DNA of 64,000 nucleotides from Bifidobacterium actinocoloniiforme DSM 22766 (GTDB taxonomy: Bacteria > Actinomycetota > Actinomycetes > Actinomycetales > Bifidobacteriaceae), in NCBI RefSeq assembly GCF_001263395.1, contig NZ_CP011786.1, forward strand, positions 1,612,001 through 1,676,000. Direction: 5' to 3'. The notes under the pieces are model-generated. The model made no database searches, was not told the DNA's origin, and saw only the letters and a program-made list of their open reading frames with translations. A program made the translations under genes and the position numbers. The first letter of the stretch is position 1; the number at the start of each line of letters is the position of its first letter. Of the stretch, positions 8,713-19,400 are shown piece by piece.

Positions 8713-9771
8713 GTGTTTGTGCATACTCACGATCACGCCGAACCGGCCTCGAACCAGCGGCCCGCGGGCTTGCGGGTCCTGGACCTGGGAGACTGCGGCC
8801 TGGCGTCCGTAGCGGATTTGGGGGTCGTTGACTCGACCAACAGCTACTTGGCGCGGGTCCTGGCAGACTCACCCCTGGAAGACGCCCGGGAGCGGGTGGC
8901 TGGGGTATTCGCAGGGGATGGGTCTGAACGGTCGGTAACCGAAGCGGGGCCAGCGGCGCCGATCGTGCTCAGCCTCGCCTTGACTGACGACCAGACCCGG
9001 GGCCGTGGGCGGCTCGACCGGTCCTGGTACAGCCGGGCCGGACAGTCCTTCTTAGGCACCTGGGCCGCGGCCCTGCCCACCGACCTGCTGACCGGCCCCG
9101 CTTCGGGTTGGCTGCCAACGGCGGTCGGGCTATCGCTGATGGAAGGGCTTCGGGAGGTCCTGGCCTCCTGCGGAGCGCAGGCGCTCGACCAAGGCTCGCC
9201 TGACGATGGCACGGCTCGTGATGGCCTGGAGGGCGATGGCCTCGCTCTCAAATGGCCCAACGACGTGTTCTGCGCGGGCCGCAAGCTGGCCGGCGTCCTC
9301 TGCGAGAGCCTGCTCATGGAGGGTGGGTGGTCCATTCTCATCGCGGGCGTAGGACTCAACCTCTTCGTGCCGGCGGACGATCTGCCCATCGCCGGTTCCA
9401 CCTCACTTCAGCTCCATTTCGGCCCCCTGCCGGCGTACAGGCCTCTTCGGGACGGGCTGGCCCGCGCGGTCAGCACCCGTCTGCCCGCCCGCCTGACCGA
9501 CCTGGCTGCTGGTGGGGATGAGGCCCGTCTGTCCTTGCGCCAACAGGCCCTGGCAAATAGCTGGACCCTGGGCCGAAGGGTGCGGGTGAACCCGGTGGCC
9601 GCTGCGGCAGTGGAAGGCAAGGCGTTGGGAATTGGCCTGGACGCCTCGCTGGAGGTCCTGTTGGATGATGGCCGGAGAATCAACGTATCCACAGGCGACG
9701 TAGGCGTGCTGCCCGAACTGGCCGAGCCTGGCCAGGCGGGCGATAAGCGAGTGAAAGGACAGCGCGGATGA
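8713..9771 (+). CDS. birA: Biotin--[acetyl-CoA-carboxylase] ligase
   Basis: About 352 residues from GTG at 8713 (GTG at 8719 is equally possible; neither has a clear Shine-Dalgarno sequence). Catalytic features of biotin protein ligases are present: VVDSTNSYLARVL near the start, GRGRLDRSWYSRAGQ (the biotinyl-AMP loop), LALKWPNDVFCAGRKLAGVLCE and the GVGLN motif. A poorly conserved insertion follows DSTNSYLARVL. There is no N-terminal helix-turn-helix, so this is a class I ligase without repressor function. It overlaps the biotin-carrier subunit gene by 4 bp (ATGA), the enzyme immediately preceding its substrate. Confidence 0.9.
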   Translation: MFVHTHDHAEPASNQRPAGLRVLDLGDCGLASVADLGVVDSTNSYLARVLADSPLEDARERVAGVFAGDGSERSVTEAGPAAPIVLSLALTDDQTRGRGRLDRSWYSRAGQSFLGTWAAALPTDLLTGPASGWLPTAVGLSLMEGLREVLASCGAQALDQGSPDDGTARDGLEGDGLALKWPNDVFCAGRKLAGVLCESLLMEGGWSILIAGVGLNLFVPADDLPIAGSTSLQLHFGPLPAYRPLRDGLARAVSTRLPARLTDLAAGGDEARLSLRQQALANSWTLGRRVRVNPVAAAAVEGKALGIGLDASLEVLLDDGRRINVSTGDVGVLPELAEPGQAGDKRVKGQRG

Positions 9772-11687
9772 GGAAGCTGGTCGTAGCCAATCGCGGTGAG
9801 ATAGCGCTCAGGGTGGTGCGCACCGCCCGGGAGATGGGCATCGCCACTGTCGCCCTGTACGCGGAGCGGGACCGCCAGGCCCCATACACGCGGCTGGCCG
9901 ACGAAGCCTATCTGTTGCCAGGCGACACCAATCAGCAGACCTACCTGAACGAGGACCTGATCGTCGAGACCGCCCTGCGCTCCGGCGCCGACGCCCTCCA
10001 CCCAGGCTACGGCTTCCTTTCCGAGTTCTCCTCCTTCGCCACCAAAGTCATCGACGCCGGGCTCACCTGGGTGGGACCCTCTCCGCGAGTGCTGGATGAG
10101 CTGGGTGACAAGATCACCGCCTGCAAGGTGGTCGATGCGGCGAAAGTGCCTGTGGTGCCGGGGCTGAGCGAGCCAGTGAAGTCCATGAAGACCCTGCTGG
10201 CCTTCGCTCATGAGCAGGGCTATCCGGTCATGATGAAGAAAGCGGATGGGGGCGGTGGACACGGCATCACGCTGATCTCCAACGACGACGAGCTGCGCGC
10301 CTTCTACATGAGCCACGACACCCTCCAGGGCGGCGACCTCGGCGATTACTTCATCGAGAAATTCGTGGACAAGGCCCGCCATGTCGAAACCCAATCCGGG
10401 CGCGACAGCCACGGTCGCTTCACCGTCTACTCCACTCGCGACTGCTCGGTGCAGCGGCGCAACCAGAAGCTGGTGGAGGAGGCGCCGGCCCCTTTCCTGC
10501 CGGCGGAAGTGACCGAGCGGCTCAAGACTTACTCCTACTCGCTCTTCGACACCGTAGGCTACGTAGGGTTGGGCACCTGCGAGTTCCTGGTGACCCCTGA
10601 GGACGATGTCTACTTCATGGAAGCCAACCCCCGTTTGCAGGTGGAGCACACGGTCAGCGAGGAGGTCTGCGGGCTGGACCTGGTGCGCGAGCAGTTGACG
10701 ATAGCCGACGGCGGCGAGCTGACCGAGGCGCCCGACCCGCGCGGGCACGCTTTCGAGCTGCGCATCACCTCCGAGGACCCGGCCACCAACCTGACCCCGG
10801 CCTCCGGCACAATCGAGTCGATTAGCTGGCCCTCGGGCCCTGGCATCCGCGTGGACTCCGGCGTACAGGTGGGAGACACAGTCTCCCCGCGCGACGATTC
10901 GATGATGGGCAAGCTGGTCGTGCGGGCCCAGGACCGGTTGACGGCCGTGGCCCGGGTCCGGCGGGCCTTGGAGGAGCTGGACCTACAAGGCGTGCCCACG
11001 CCCGCCTCGCTCTACCGGAAGATCTTCTCTGATCCTGCCTTTACCGCCGAGGAAGGCCACCCCTTCACGGTGACCACCAAGTGGCTGGAGCGCACCTACT
11101 TGAACCAGGAGCCGCAGGCCTCAGCAGCGGGCCAGCCGGCATCCATGAGCGCCGGACGACCCGATTCGGCGCCGGCCGCCGGGGCGGGCATGGAGACCTT
11201 CGCCATCGAGATTGATGACAAGCGGGTCAAACTCGCCCTGCCGCAGCAGGCCCTGGAGGCTCTGGGCGCGGGCTCGGGCGGCCACGTCCCGCGTCGGCCG
11301 CAGCAGCCCTTGCGCGGGCAGGGCGCCAGGGACCAAGCCGTGAACGCGCAGGACCAAGCCGAGCGTTCAGGCACGATTGTGGCCAGTATGCAGGCTGTCG
11401 TAACCAGGATCAAGGTGGCCGACGGACAGCCAGTGGACAAGGGCGACCTGTTGGTCGTGCTGGAGTCCATGAAGATGGAGAACTACGTGTATGCGCCCGC
11501 CAAGGGGACCGTGCGCTCCATCGACGTCAGCGTCGGTCAGGGCGTGGATGCCGGTCAGACCTTGGCTCAGCTGGACCTGGGCTCGGCCGACGAATCCGAG
11601 GACGACGGCGAAAGCGGCGCCGAGCAGCGCGGCCGCCACAAGCGCGATGCGATCGAAGAGGCGAGCGACAAGACGGGAGGGCGGTGA
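9768..11687 (+). CDS. accA: Acyl-CoA carboxylase alpha subunit: biotin carboxylase fused to biotin carboxyl carrier protein
   Basis: A 639-residue protein. Residues 1-450 are a biotin carboxylase: KLVVANRGEIALRVVRTARE, ATP-grasp glycine loop MKKADGGGGHGI, metal-site segment FMEANPRLQVEHTVSE. A Pro/Ala/Gly-rich linker leads to a C-terminal biotinyl domain with VVLESMKMEN; Lys569 should be biotinylated. This alpha-chain layout is standard for actinobacterial acyl-CoA carboxylases. It carboxylates biotin for transfer by the beta subunit encoded next and so supplies malonyl-CoA to the synthase. The short acidic tail after the biotinyl domain is lineage-specific. It is coupled to birA upstream and to the beta-subunit gene downstream. 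Confidence 0.93.
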   Translation: MRKLVVANRGEIALRVVRTAREMGIATVALYAERDRQAPYTRLADEAYLLPGDTNQQTYLNEDLIVETALRSGADALHPGYGFLSEFSSFATKVIDAGLTWVGPSPRVLDELGDKITACKVVDAAKVPVVPGLSEPVKSMKTLLAFAHEQGYPVMMKKADGGGGHGITLISNDDELRAFYMSHDTLQGGDLGDYFIEKFVDKARHVETQSGRDSHGRFTVYSTRDCSVQRRNQKLVEEAPAPFLPAEVTERLKTYSYSLFDTVGYVGLGTCEFLVTPEDDVYFMEANPRLQVEHTVSEEVCGLDLVREQLTIADGGELTEAPDPRGHAFELRITSEDPATNLTPASGTIESISWPSGPGIRVDSGVQVGDTVSPRDDSMMGKLVVRAQDRLTAVARVRRALEELDLQGVPTPASLYRKIFSDPAFTAEEGHPFTVTTKWLERTYLNQEPQASAAGQPASMSAGRPDSAPAAGAGMETFAIEIDDKRVKLALPQQALEALGAGSGGHVPRRPQQPLRGQGARDQAVNAQDQAERSGTIVASMQAVVTRIKVADGQPVDKGDLLVVLESMKMENYVYAPAKGTVRSIDVSVGQGVDAGQTLAQLDLGSADESEDDGESGAEQRGRHKRDAIEEASDKTGGR

Positions 11688-13417
11688 TGAGCGCGATGGT
11701 AACGGCGGAGGAAAAGCGCCGGAAGCTCGGCGGGCAAGCCCAGGCCCGGACTCAAGACCGGATCCAGCCTGGCCGAGGTGAAGCCAGCGACCCGACGGGC
11801 AGCCAGGGCGGAAGCCAGCCCCTTGCCAGTGATCAAGCCCGGAGCCAAGGGAACACTGAGAACCCGGCTGGCGGGCGCAACGCCAAGGGCGCGATTCGCC
11901 GGGCCGCGCAGTTGGCCCGTGAGGCTGAGCGGAACGCTCGCGCTAAGCAGGGCGCTAAGGGTAAGGGGACGGCCCGGGAGCGTCTGGACCTCCTGTTCGA
12001 CAGCGGCTCCTTCGAGGAGATTGGCCGCTTCGCTGGCGGCGACATCGAAGGAGGGCGGGCCGGAGCGGCTGTAATCACTGGCTTCGGTCTGGTCTACGGG
12101 CGCAAGGTGGCCGTCTACGCGCAGGATTTCTCGGTGCGCGGCGGCACCCTTGGCAGCGCGGAAGGGGCGAAAATCTGCCGGCTCATGGATCAGGCCATCG
12201 ATTTGGGCGTGCCGATTGTGGCCCTGATCGATTCGGGCGGCGCGCGCATCCAGGAGGGGGTCGCGGCCCTGACCCAATATGGGCGCATCTTCCGCAAGAC
12301 CTGCCAGGCGTCCGGCTTCGTGCCGCAGATTTCACTGATCCTGGGGCCCTGCGCCGGGGGAGCGGTCTACTGCCCGGCCCTGACCGACCTGATCATCATG
12401 ACCAAGAGCAATTCCAACATGTTCGTCACCGGACCCGACGTGGTCAAGGCCGCGACCGGCGAGACGATCAGCATGGACCAGCTGGGCGGCGGGCAGGTCC
12501 ACGCCTCTGTGTCCGGTGTGGCCCACTACTTGGGCGAGGACGAGGCGGACGCGATCGATTACGCGCGCACCGTCCTGGCCTACCTGCCTTCCAACTGCCA
12601 GGAGGAGCCTCCGACCTACGCTTACGCCTCCGGCCGCGCCGAGCAGGCCGCCGCCAAGCGCCTGGCCACGATCGTGCCTTCCAACGACCGCCAGCCTTAC
12701 GACGTGCTGGACGTGATCAGCGCCGTAGTGGACTATGGGGAGTTCGTCCAAGTCCAGGAGCTTTTCGCCCGTTCGGCGGTCGTCGGCTTCGCCTGCGTCG
12801 AAGGGCACCCGGTCGGTGTCGTCGCCAATCAGCCGTTGGTGGACGCGGGCAGTCTGGATGTGGATTCATCGGAGAAGGTGGCCCGCTTCGTGAACATGTG
12901 CGACGCCTTCAACCTGCCGGTGATCACCCTGGTTGACACGCCAGGCTACAAGCCCGGCAGCGACCAGGAGCACGCGGGCATCATCCGCCGCGGGGCCAAG
13001 GTCATCGCCGCCTACGCCAACGCCCAGGTGCCGCTGGTGACCGTCGTGCTGCGCAAGGCCTTCGGCGGCTCCTACATCGTGATGGGTTCCAAGGCCATCG
13101 GGGCGGACATGAACTTCGCTTGGCCCAGTTCTCAGATCGCGGTCCTGGGCGCCCAGGGCGCGGTCGGCATCATCCACCGGCGGGACCTGCAGAAAGCCAA
13201 GGAGGAGGGGCGTGACGTGGATGCCCTGCGTGAGCGCCTGGCCGCCGAGTATGAGGAGAAGACGGTCAACGCCAACCTCTCCCTGGAGATGGGCGAGATC
13301 GACGCGATGATCGACCCGGAGCAGACCCGGGAGGCCGTCGTCGGCTCCTTGCGCACCCTAGCCTCCAAGCGCAGGAGGCGAATCGTGGATAAACACCACG
13401 GCAATCAGCCCTTGTAA
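11687..13417 (+). CDS. accD: Acyl-CoA carboxylase beta subunit (carboxyltransferase)
   Basis: About 576 residues. After a hydrophilic ~90-residue N-terminal extension rich in Gln, Arg and Gly, the crotonase-like carboxyltransferase core starts at GTARERLDLLFDSGSFEE; IDSGGARIQEGV and the oxyanion-hole glycines (LGPCAGGAVY; RKAFGGSYIVM) are present. It transfers carboxyl from biotin to acetyl-CoA or another short acyl-CoA. ATG at 11687 is preferred to GTG at 11684 because GGGAGG (11675-11680) lies six bases upstream of it; the alpha-subunit stop TGA shares its last base. The synthase gene follows after 58 bp. Confidence 0.92.
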   Translation: MSAMVTAEEKRRKLGGQAQARTQDRIQPGRGEASDPTGSQGGSQPLASDQARSQGNTENPAGGRNAKGAIRRAAQLAREAERNARAKQGAKGKGTARERLDLLFDSGSFEEIGRFAGGDIEGGRAGAAVITGFGLVYGRKVAVYAQDFSVRGGTLGSAEGAKICRLMDQAIDLGVPIVALIDSGGARIQEGVAALTQYGRIFRKTCQASGFVPQISLILGPCAGGAVYCPALTDLIIMTKSNSNMFVTGPDVVKAATGETISMDQLGGGQVHASVSGVAHYLGEDEADAIDYARTVLAYLPSNCQEEPPTYAYASGRAEQAAAKRLATIVPSNDRQPYDVLDVISAVVDYGEFVQVQELFARSAVVGFACVEGHPVGVVANQPLVDAGSLDVDSSEKVARFVNMCDAFNLPVITLVDTPGYKPGSDQEHAGIIRRGAKVIAAYANAQVPLVTVVLRKAFGGSYIVMGSKAIGADMNFAWPSSQIAVLGAQGAVGIIHRRDLQKAKEEGRDVDALRERLAAEYEEKTVNANLSLEMGEIDAMIDPEQTREAVVGSLRTLASKRRRRIVDKHHGNQPL

Positions 13418-13475
13418 ACGCATAAATTCAACCTTTTACACCCATAGAGCCGCACCGAACGAGAAATAGGACAAC

Positions 13476-16400
13476 ATGACAAACGCATTCTTCATCAACC
13501 GCCTGGCCGACCAGCCTCACGCCCTCATCTTCGCTGGCCAGTCCACTCCCTGGCCCTCAGCCCTGGCTGACCTGTGCCAGGACCCGACGTTGGAGGAGGC
13601 CCTCAAGGGGCACGCCGAATCAGCGCGCCGGATGCTGACCGCAGTGGCGGCGGACCTGCTGGCTACCGACGGGAAGCCGCTCGACCTGTTCGGCTACCAG
13701 CCCAAGGGCGCGAAGCTGGGCGCCGCCGCCGACGCCTCCGCTTCCGTGCCTGGCATCGCCCTGACTCAGCTGGGGGCTTTGATCGACTTGGACCGGCTTG
13801 GGTACGACTTCGCCTCGGCACGCCCCTTGGCCGTCCTGGGCCACTCGCAGGGCATCATCGGCGTCCACATGGCCCAGGCCATCCAAGAGGCAGGGTCCAT
13901 CCAGGCCGCGGAAGGAGAGATCGACCGCATCCTGGCCACTGCCATGCTGATTGGCGCGGCCGGCACCCGTCAGGCCCGTAGGCTCGGCATCCACGCCCAA
14001 GGCGAAGCCACCCCCATGCTTTCGGTGCGCGGCGCCACCCGTCGGCAGGTGGACATCCTCATTAGCCGCGTCCCTTCGCCGAAGGGCCCGATTGGCGTGG
14101 CCGTCACCAACTCCGACCGCCAGCTGGTCCTGTCGGGATATCCGCAGGACCTGGCCGCGTTCGAAATCGAAGTAGGCAAAGAGGCTGACCGCCAGGCCAA
14201 GATGCGCGAGGAGAAAGTGCGCGGCGGCACGCCCTTCGCTCCGGTCCTGGAGTACCTGGATGTCAGCCTGCCCTTCCATTCGTCGTTGATGGCGGACGCG
14301 GTGGATGAATGCCTGGACTGGGCTGGCCGCTGCGGTCTGGACGCCGACCGGGCCCAGCTCCTGGCCCAGGAAGTCCTGGTCAACCACGCCGACTGGGCCG
14401 GGCAGGTGCGTTCCGTGCTGGAGTCCAACGACCCCAGCCAGCTTTGGCTGGTGGACCTGGGTCCGGGGGAGACCGTGGGCAAGCTGGTCTCCAGCCTGAC
14501 CCAGGGCACCGGCATCGGCATCGTGGAAGCCGCGACAGCCGCGCAGCGCGCGGCCCTGTCCACCCTGGAGGGGGAGCCTGAGCGCAGCCAGGATTGGCGG
14601 CGGTTCAAGCCCAGCGTCATTGATACGCCTGCCGGACGCAGGATTTCGACCGCTTTCAGCAGGCTGACCGGCAAGCCCCCGGTGCTCCTGGCGGGCATGA
14701 CGCCCACCACCGTGGAGCCGGGAATCGTCGCGGCTGCGGCCAACGCCGGCTACTGGGCCGAGCTGGCTGGCGGCGGCCAGGTGTCCGCCGAGGTCTTCGA
14801 CCGCCATATGCGCCAGCTGGAGGACGAGCTGGATGAAGGTCGCACCGTGGAGTTCAACGCGATGTTCATGGACCGCTACCTGTGGAACCTCCAGTTCGGC
14901 TCCCAACGCATCGTTTCCAAGAAGCGTGAGTCGGGCGCGCCAATCGACGGAGTGGTCATCTCCGCAGGCATCCCCGAGCAGGACGAGGCCCAGGCTCTGA
15001 TCGACCGCCTGATGGCTGAGGGCTTCCCCTATGTGGCCTTCAAGCCGGGCACGGTCGACCAGATTCGCCAGGTTGTCGCCATCGCCAAGCAGGTGGCCCC
15101 CAAGCCCATCCTGATGCAGGTGGAGGGCGGCGCTGCCGGAGGCCACCACTCCTGGGAATCCCTGGACGACCTCCTGATCTCCACCTACGCCCAGGTGCGC
15201 GAGCGCCCCAACATCGTCCTGGTCGCGGGCGGCGGCATCGGCACCCCCGAGCGTGCCGCCGACTACATCAGCGGCTCCTGGTCCCGCGAGTACGGGATGC
15301 CGGACATGCCGGTGGATGGTGTGTTGGTGGGCACCGCCGCCATGACCGCGGCCGAGGCCTGCACCAGCCCCGAGGTCAAGCGGGCCCTGGTCGCCACCCC
15401 AGGCATCGACATGAGCCAGCCGGACCCCGACCCCTTCGCGCCGCTCGGTGAGCGCTGGGTGCCCTCTGGCGGTTCCGTGGGCGGCGTGAGCTCCGGTCTG
15501 AGCCACCTGCACGCGGATATTTACGAACTGGAGAACGACTCGGCCGTTTGCGGCCGTCTGCTGGTGCGGGTGATGAAGCACCCGGAGGAGCTGCAGGATC
15601 GCCGGGACGAGATCATCGATGCGCTCGCGAAGACCGCCAAGCCTTACTTCGGTGACTTGGAAGGCATGACCTACCAGCAGTGGGCCGAGCGCTTCGCCGA
15701 GCTCTCCTACCCCTGGGCCGACGACACCTACGTCGACCGCTTCCTGCATCTGTTGCGCCGGGTGGAGGCCCGCGTGCAGCCGCTGGAGTCGGGCGAATTC
15801 CAATCCATCTTTACGGGTCACGATGATGTGAGCGAGCCTGAGCAAGCCCTGCGCCGGCTGCGGCAGGCTTACCCGCAGGCCAGCGAGACCACCGTCGTGC
15901 CCGCGGACGTGGCCTGGTTCCCCACGCTGGTGCGTGAGTACCCCAAGCCCATGCCGTTCGTGCCCGTCATCGACAATGACCTGCTGCGCTGGTGGGGGCA
16001 GGACCAGCTCTGGCAAGCCGAGGACCCGCGCTATGGCGCCGATTCGGTCCGCGCCATACCTGGCCCCATCTCCGTGGCTGGCATCACGAGCGTGGATGAG
16101 CCGGTCGCTTCGATCCTGGGGCGCTTCGAGCAGGCCGCCTTGGAGCGGGTGGCAGGCGAGGAGCGGACCAAGCCGGTTCAGGCATACGCCGAGCTGGCTT
16201 GCGCGGCTTCAGCCGAGGAGTTCATCCGCCGCAGCCCTCACATCTCCTGGGTGGGGCATCTGACCAACAACCCCGCCTATGGCACGCCCATGGGAGATCA
16301 GCATTACGAGATTCGCGCGGCGGGCGCTAGCCAGGGGCTTGAGCGCTACGACCTGGACATCCACCTGGACACCTTCTGGGACGATGAGCCCGGTGGGGGC

Positions 16401-19400
16401 TTGGACAAGCATGCTGTGCGCCATATCGTCATCCCGCTGACCCTGGACCCGCGCGCCGCCGGTTCCTTCCCCGTGGTCGATCGTGAGCGCCTGCCCGAAC
16501 ACGTCTACGCCCTGCTGGAAGCCACGGCGGGCATCGGCAACACCGCTATCACCGGAGACCGGCTGGAGGCCATGCCAGCCATCGAGCAGATGGACGACAA
16601 GGCCACTTATCCGTATGGACGGGCCCATGCTTCGTATACGCTGAGCCCCAGCCTGGGCTTCGATCACGAGGCGGTCACCGGCGCGGCCTTGCCCGCGAGC
16701 CTGACCCCTTCGGCGATTGCGCCGGACGCGCTGGTCGGCCCCGCTTGGCCGGCCATCTACGCGGCCTTGGGTTCGGTCTACGTGGAGGGGCTGCCGATTA
16801 TCGAAGGCCTGCTCAACGCGGTTCACCTGGACCACCTGATTGAGCTGGAGGTCGATGAGGACGAGCTGTGCCGTCGCGCCGGGCAGCGGATCGAGCTCAC
16901 CTCCTGGGCTGAGGACTACCGGGAATCCGCTTCAGGCCGCGTGGTCACGATTCATGTGCGCCACCAGGCCACCGATGGGACGGTGCTGGCTAACGAAGTG
17001 GAGCGTTTCGCTATCCGCGGGCGCGCCTACAGCGACCAGCTGCCCCAGCCGGCCCCCGACTATGGAGGCATCGAGGCGGACCGGGTCGATACGCCCCGCC
17101 GGCTCCTGCGTCGGGTCAGCGTCACCGCCCCGACGGACATGACTGCCTTCGCCCGCACCTCCGGTGACTTCAACCCCATCCACACCTCGGTGCGTGGGGC
17201 GGCAGTCTCCGGGCTCGCGGCCCCGCTGGTGCACGGCATGTGGCTCTCCGCCACCGCCCAGCACGCGGCGCAGGCCACGGACGAGCAGGGCTCCCATTAC
17301 GAGATCGCCGGCTGGACCTACAACATGTACGGCATGGTGCAGCTGGGCGACAGGGTCGAGATTTCGGTCGAGCGTGTTGGCAAGGTCCGCCACGGCGGCC
17401 TGGTCCTGGAAGTCACCTGCCGGATCGACGGCGGAATCGTTTCACGCGGAACGGCCATCGCCCGCGCCCCTCGCTCCGCCTATGTCTACCCAGGCCAGGG
17501 CATCCAGCAGCAGGGCATGGTCTTGGACGAACGGGCCAAGTCACCCGCCGCCCAGCGCACCTGGGAGCGCGCCGATGCCTTGACCCGCTCCAAGCTGGGC
17601 TTCTCGATCCTGGCCGTGGTGCGCGATAACCCCAAGACCCTGACCGCCAAAGGCGTCACTTACCACCATCCGGAAGGGCTTCTGAACCTGACCCAGTTCA
17701 CCCAGGTGGCCCTAGCCACGGTGGCTTTCGCCCAGACCGCCCGCCTGCGCGAGTCCGGCGCCGACGTGTGGCCCGCCTACTTCGCAGGGCACTCCCTGGG
17801 CGAGTACAACGCGCTGAGTTCCTTCGCCGGTGTCATGTCGCTGGAGACCGTCCTGGAGCTGGTCTTCCACCGGGGCTCGACCATGCACGCGCTGATTGAG
17901 CGCGACGAGCAGGGGCGGTCCAACTACCGGATGGGGGCCCTGCGGCCCAACCAGTTCGGGGTGGATGACAGCGGGGTCAAGGAGTACGTGGAGTCCGTCT
18001 CCGCCGAATGCGGCGAATTCCTGGAGATCGTCAACTACAACCTGGCTGGCCAGCAGTACGCGGTCGCCGGCACCATCGCCGGGCTGGAGTACCTGCGACG
18101 CGACTCCAACGCCCGGGCCAAGGAGGCAGGCGGCAAGCCGGCCTTCATGTACGTGCCTGGCATTGATGTGCCCTTCCACTCCTCCTTGCTGCGCAAGGGC
18201 GTGCCGGAGTTCCGCGACACGCTTGACGCCCTCCTGCCTGAGCACATCGACTACAGCCGCTTGGAAGGCCGGTACATCCCCAACCTGGTGGCCCGCCCCT
18301 TCGAGATGACCCGTGATTTCGCCGCCTCCATCCTGGGGGTCGTGCCCTCCGAGCGGATCAAGGCCGTCCTGGACGACCCGGCCCTGTGGGACTCCTATGC
18401 GGCCGATGACCAGCGGTTGGGCCGTCTCCTGCTGACCGAGCTCCTCTCCTGGCAGTTCGCTTCGCCGGTGCGGTGGATCGAGACCCAGGCGCTGATGTTC
18501 GGATCGCGCGAGCAGGGCGGTCTGGGCGTTGAGCAGTTGGTGGAGGTCGGACTGGGCCATTCGCCAACCCTGGCGAACATGGCCTCTAGGACCTTGAAGC
18601 TGCCGGACATGCGCGAGCGCCAGGTCACGGTCTACAACTTGGGGCGTGACGAGGCCCGGGTCTACCTGACCGACAGCGACCCGGCCGCGCCGATTGCCGA
18701 CGACGAGCCCATCGCCCCCGCCTCGCCAACCCAGATGGAGGAGCTTGCGCCCGCCTCGGCGGCTGCAGCCGAGCCCGCTCCATCCGCAGCCGAGCCAGCT
18801 GCCCCCGCGCCTGAGCCCGCCGCGCCAGCTCAGTCCCAGCAAGCGGCCGCGCCCGCTGCGGGAGCGTCTTCGGGCGCTGATGTGGGTGACATCCCGTTCA
18901 AGGCTTCGGACGCGATCCAGGCCCTGCTGGCCTATTCCACGAAAATCCGCCCTGACCAGATTGGCGAGAGCGACACGACCGATACGCTCACCAACGGTGT
19001 CTCCTCCCGGCGCAACCAGCTGCTGATGGACATCTCCTCCGAGCTTGGCGTGGCTTCGGTGGATGGGGCTGCTGAGGCCTCGATGGGCGACTTGAGCGCC
19101 CTGGTCGACTCGGTGGCGCCCAACTACAAGCCCTTCGGCCCGGTCCTGTCCGACATCGTTCGCGACCGGATCAAGGCCCTCTTCGGGCCCAGCGGCATCA
19201 AGCTCAAGCAGGTGGAGGAGCGGGTCAACAATGACTGGCTCCTGGGACCCGGCTGGGCGGCGGCCACCGTCGTCAGCCTGGTCTTGGACACCCGCGAAGG
19301 GTCCTCCGCGCGGGGCGGCGACTTGGCCCAGCTGCCCACGCAGGCGGTATCCACCCCAGCTGCGGCTAAGGCGGTGATTGACCAGGCCGTGCAGCGCGTG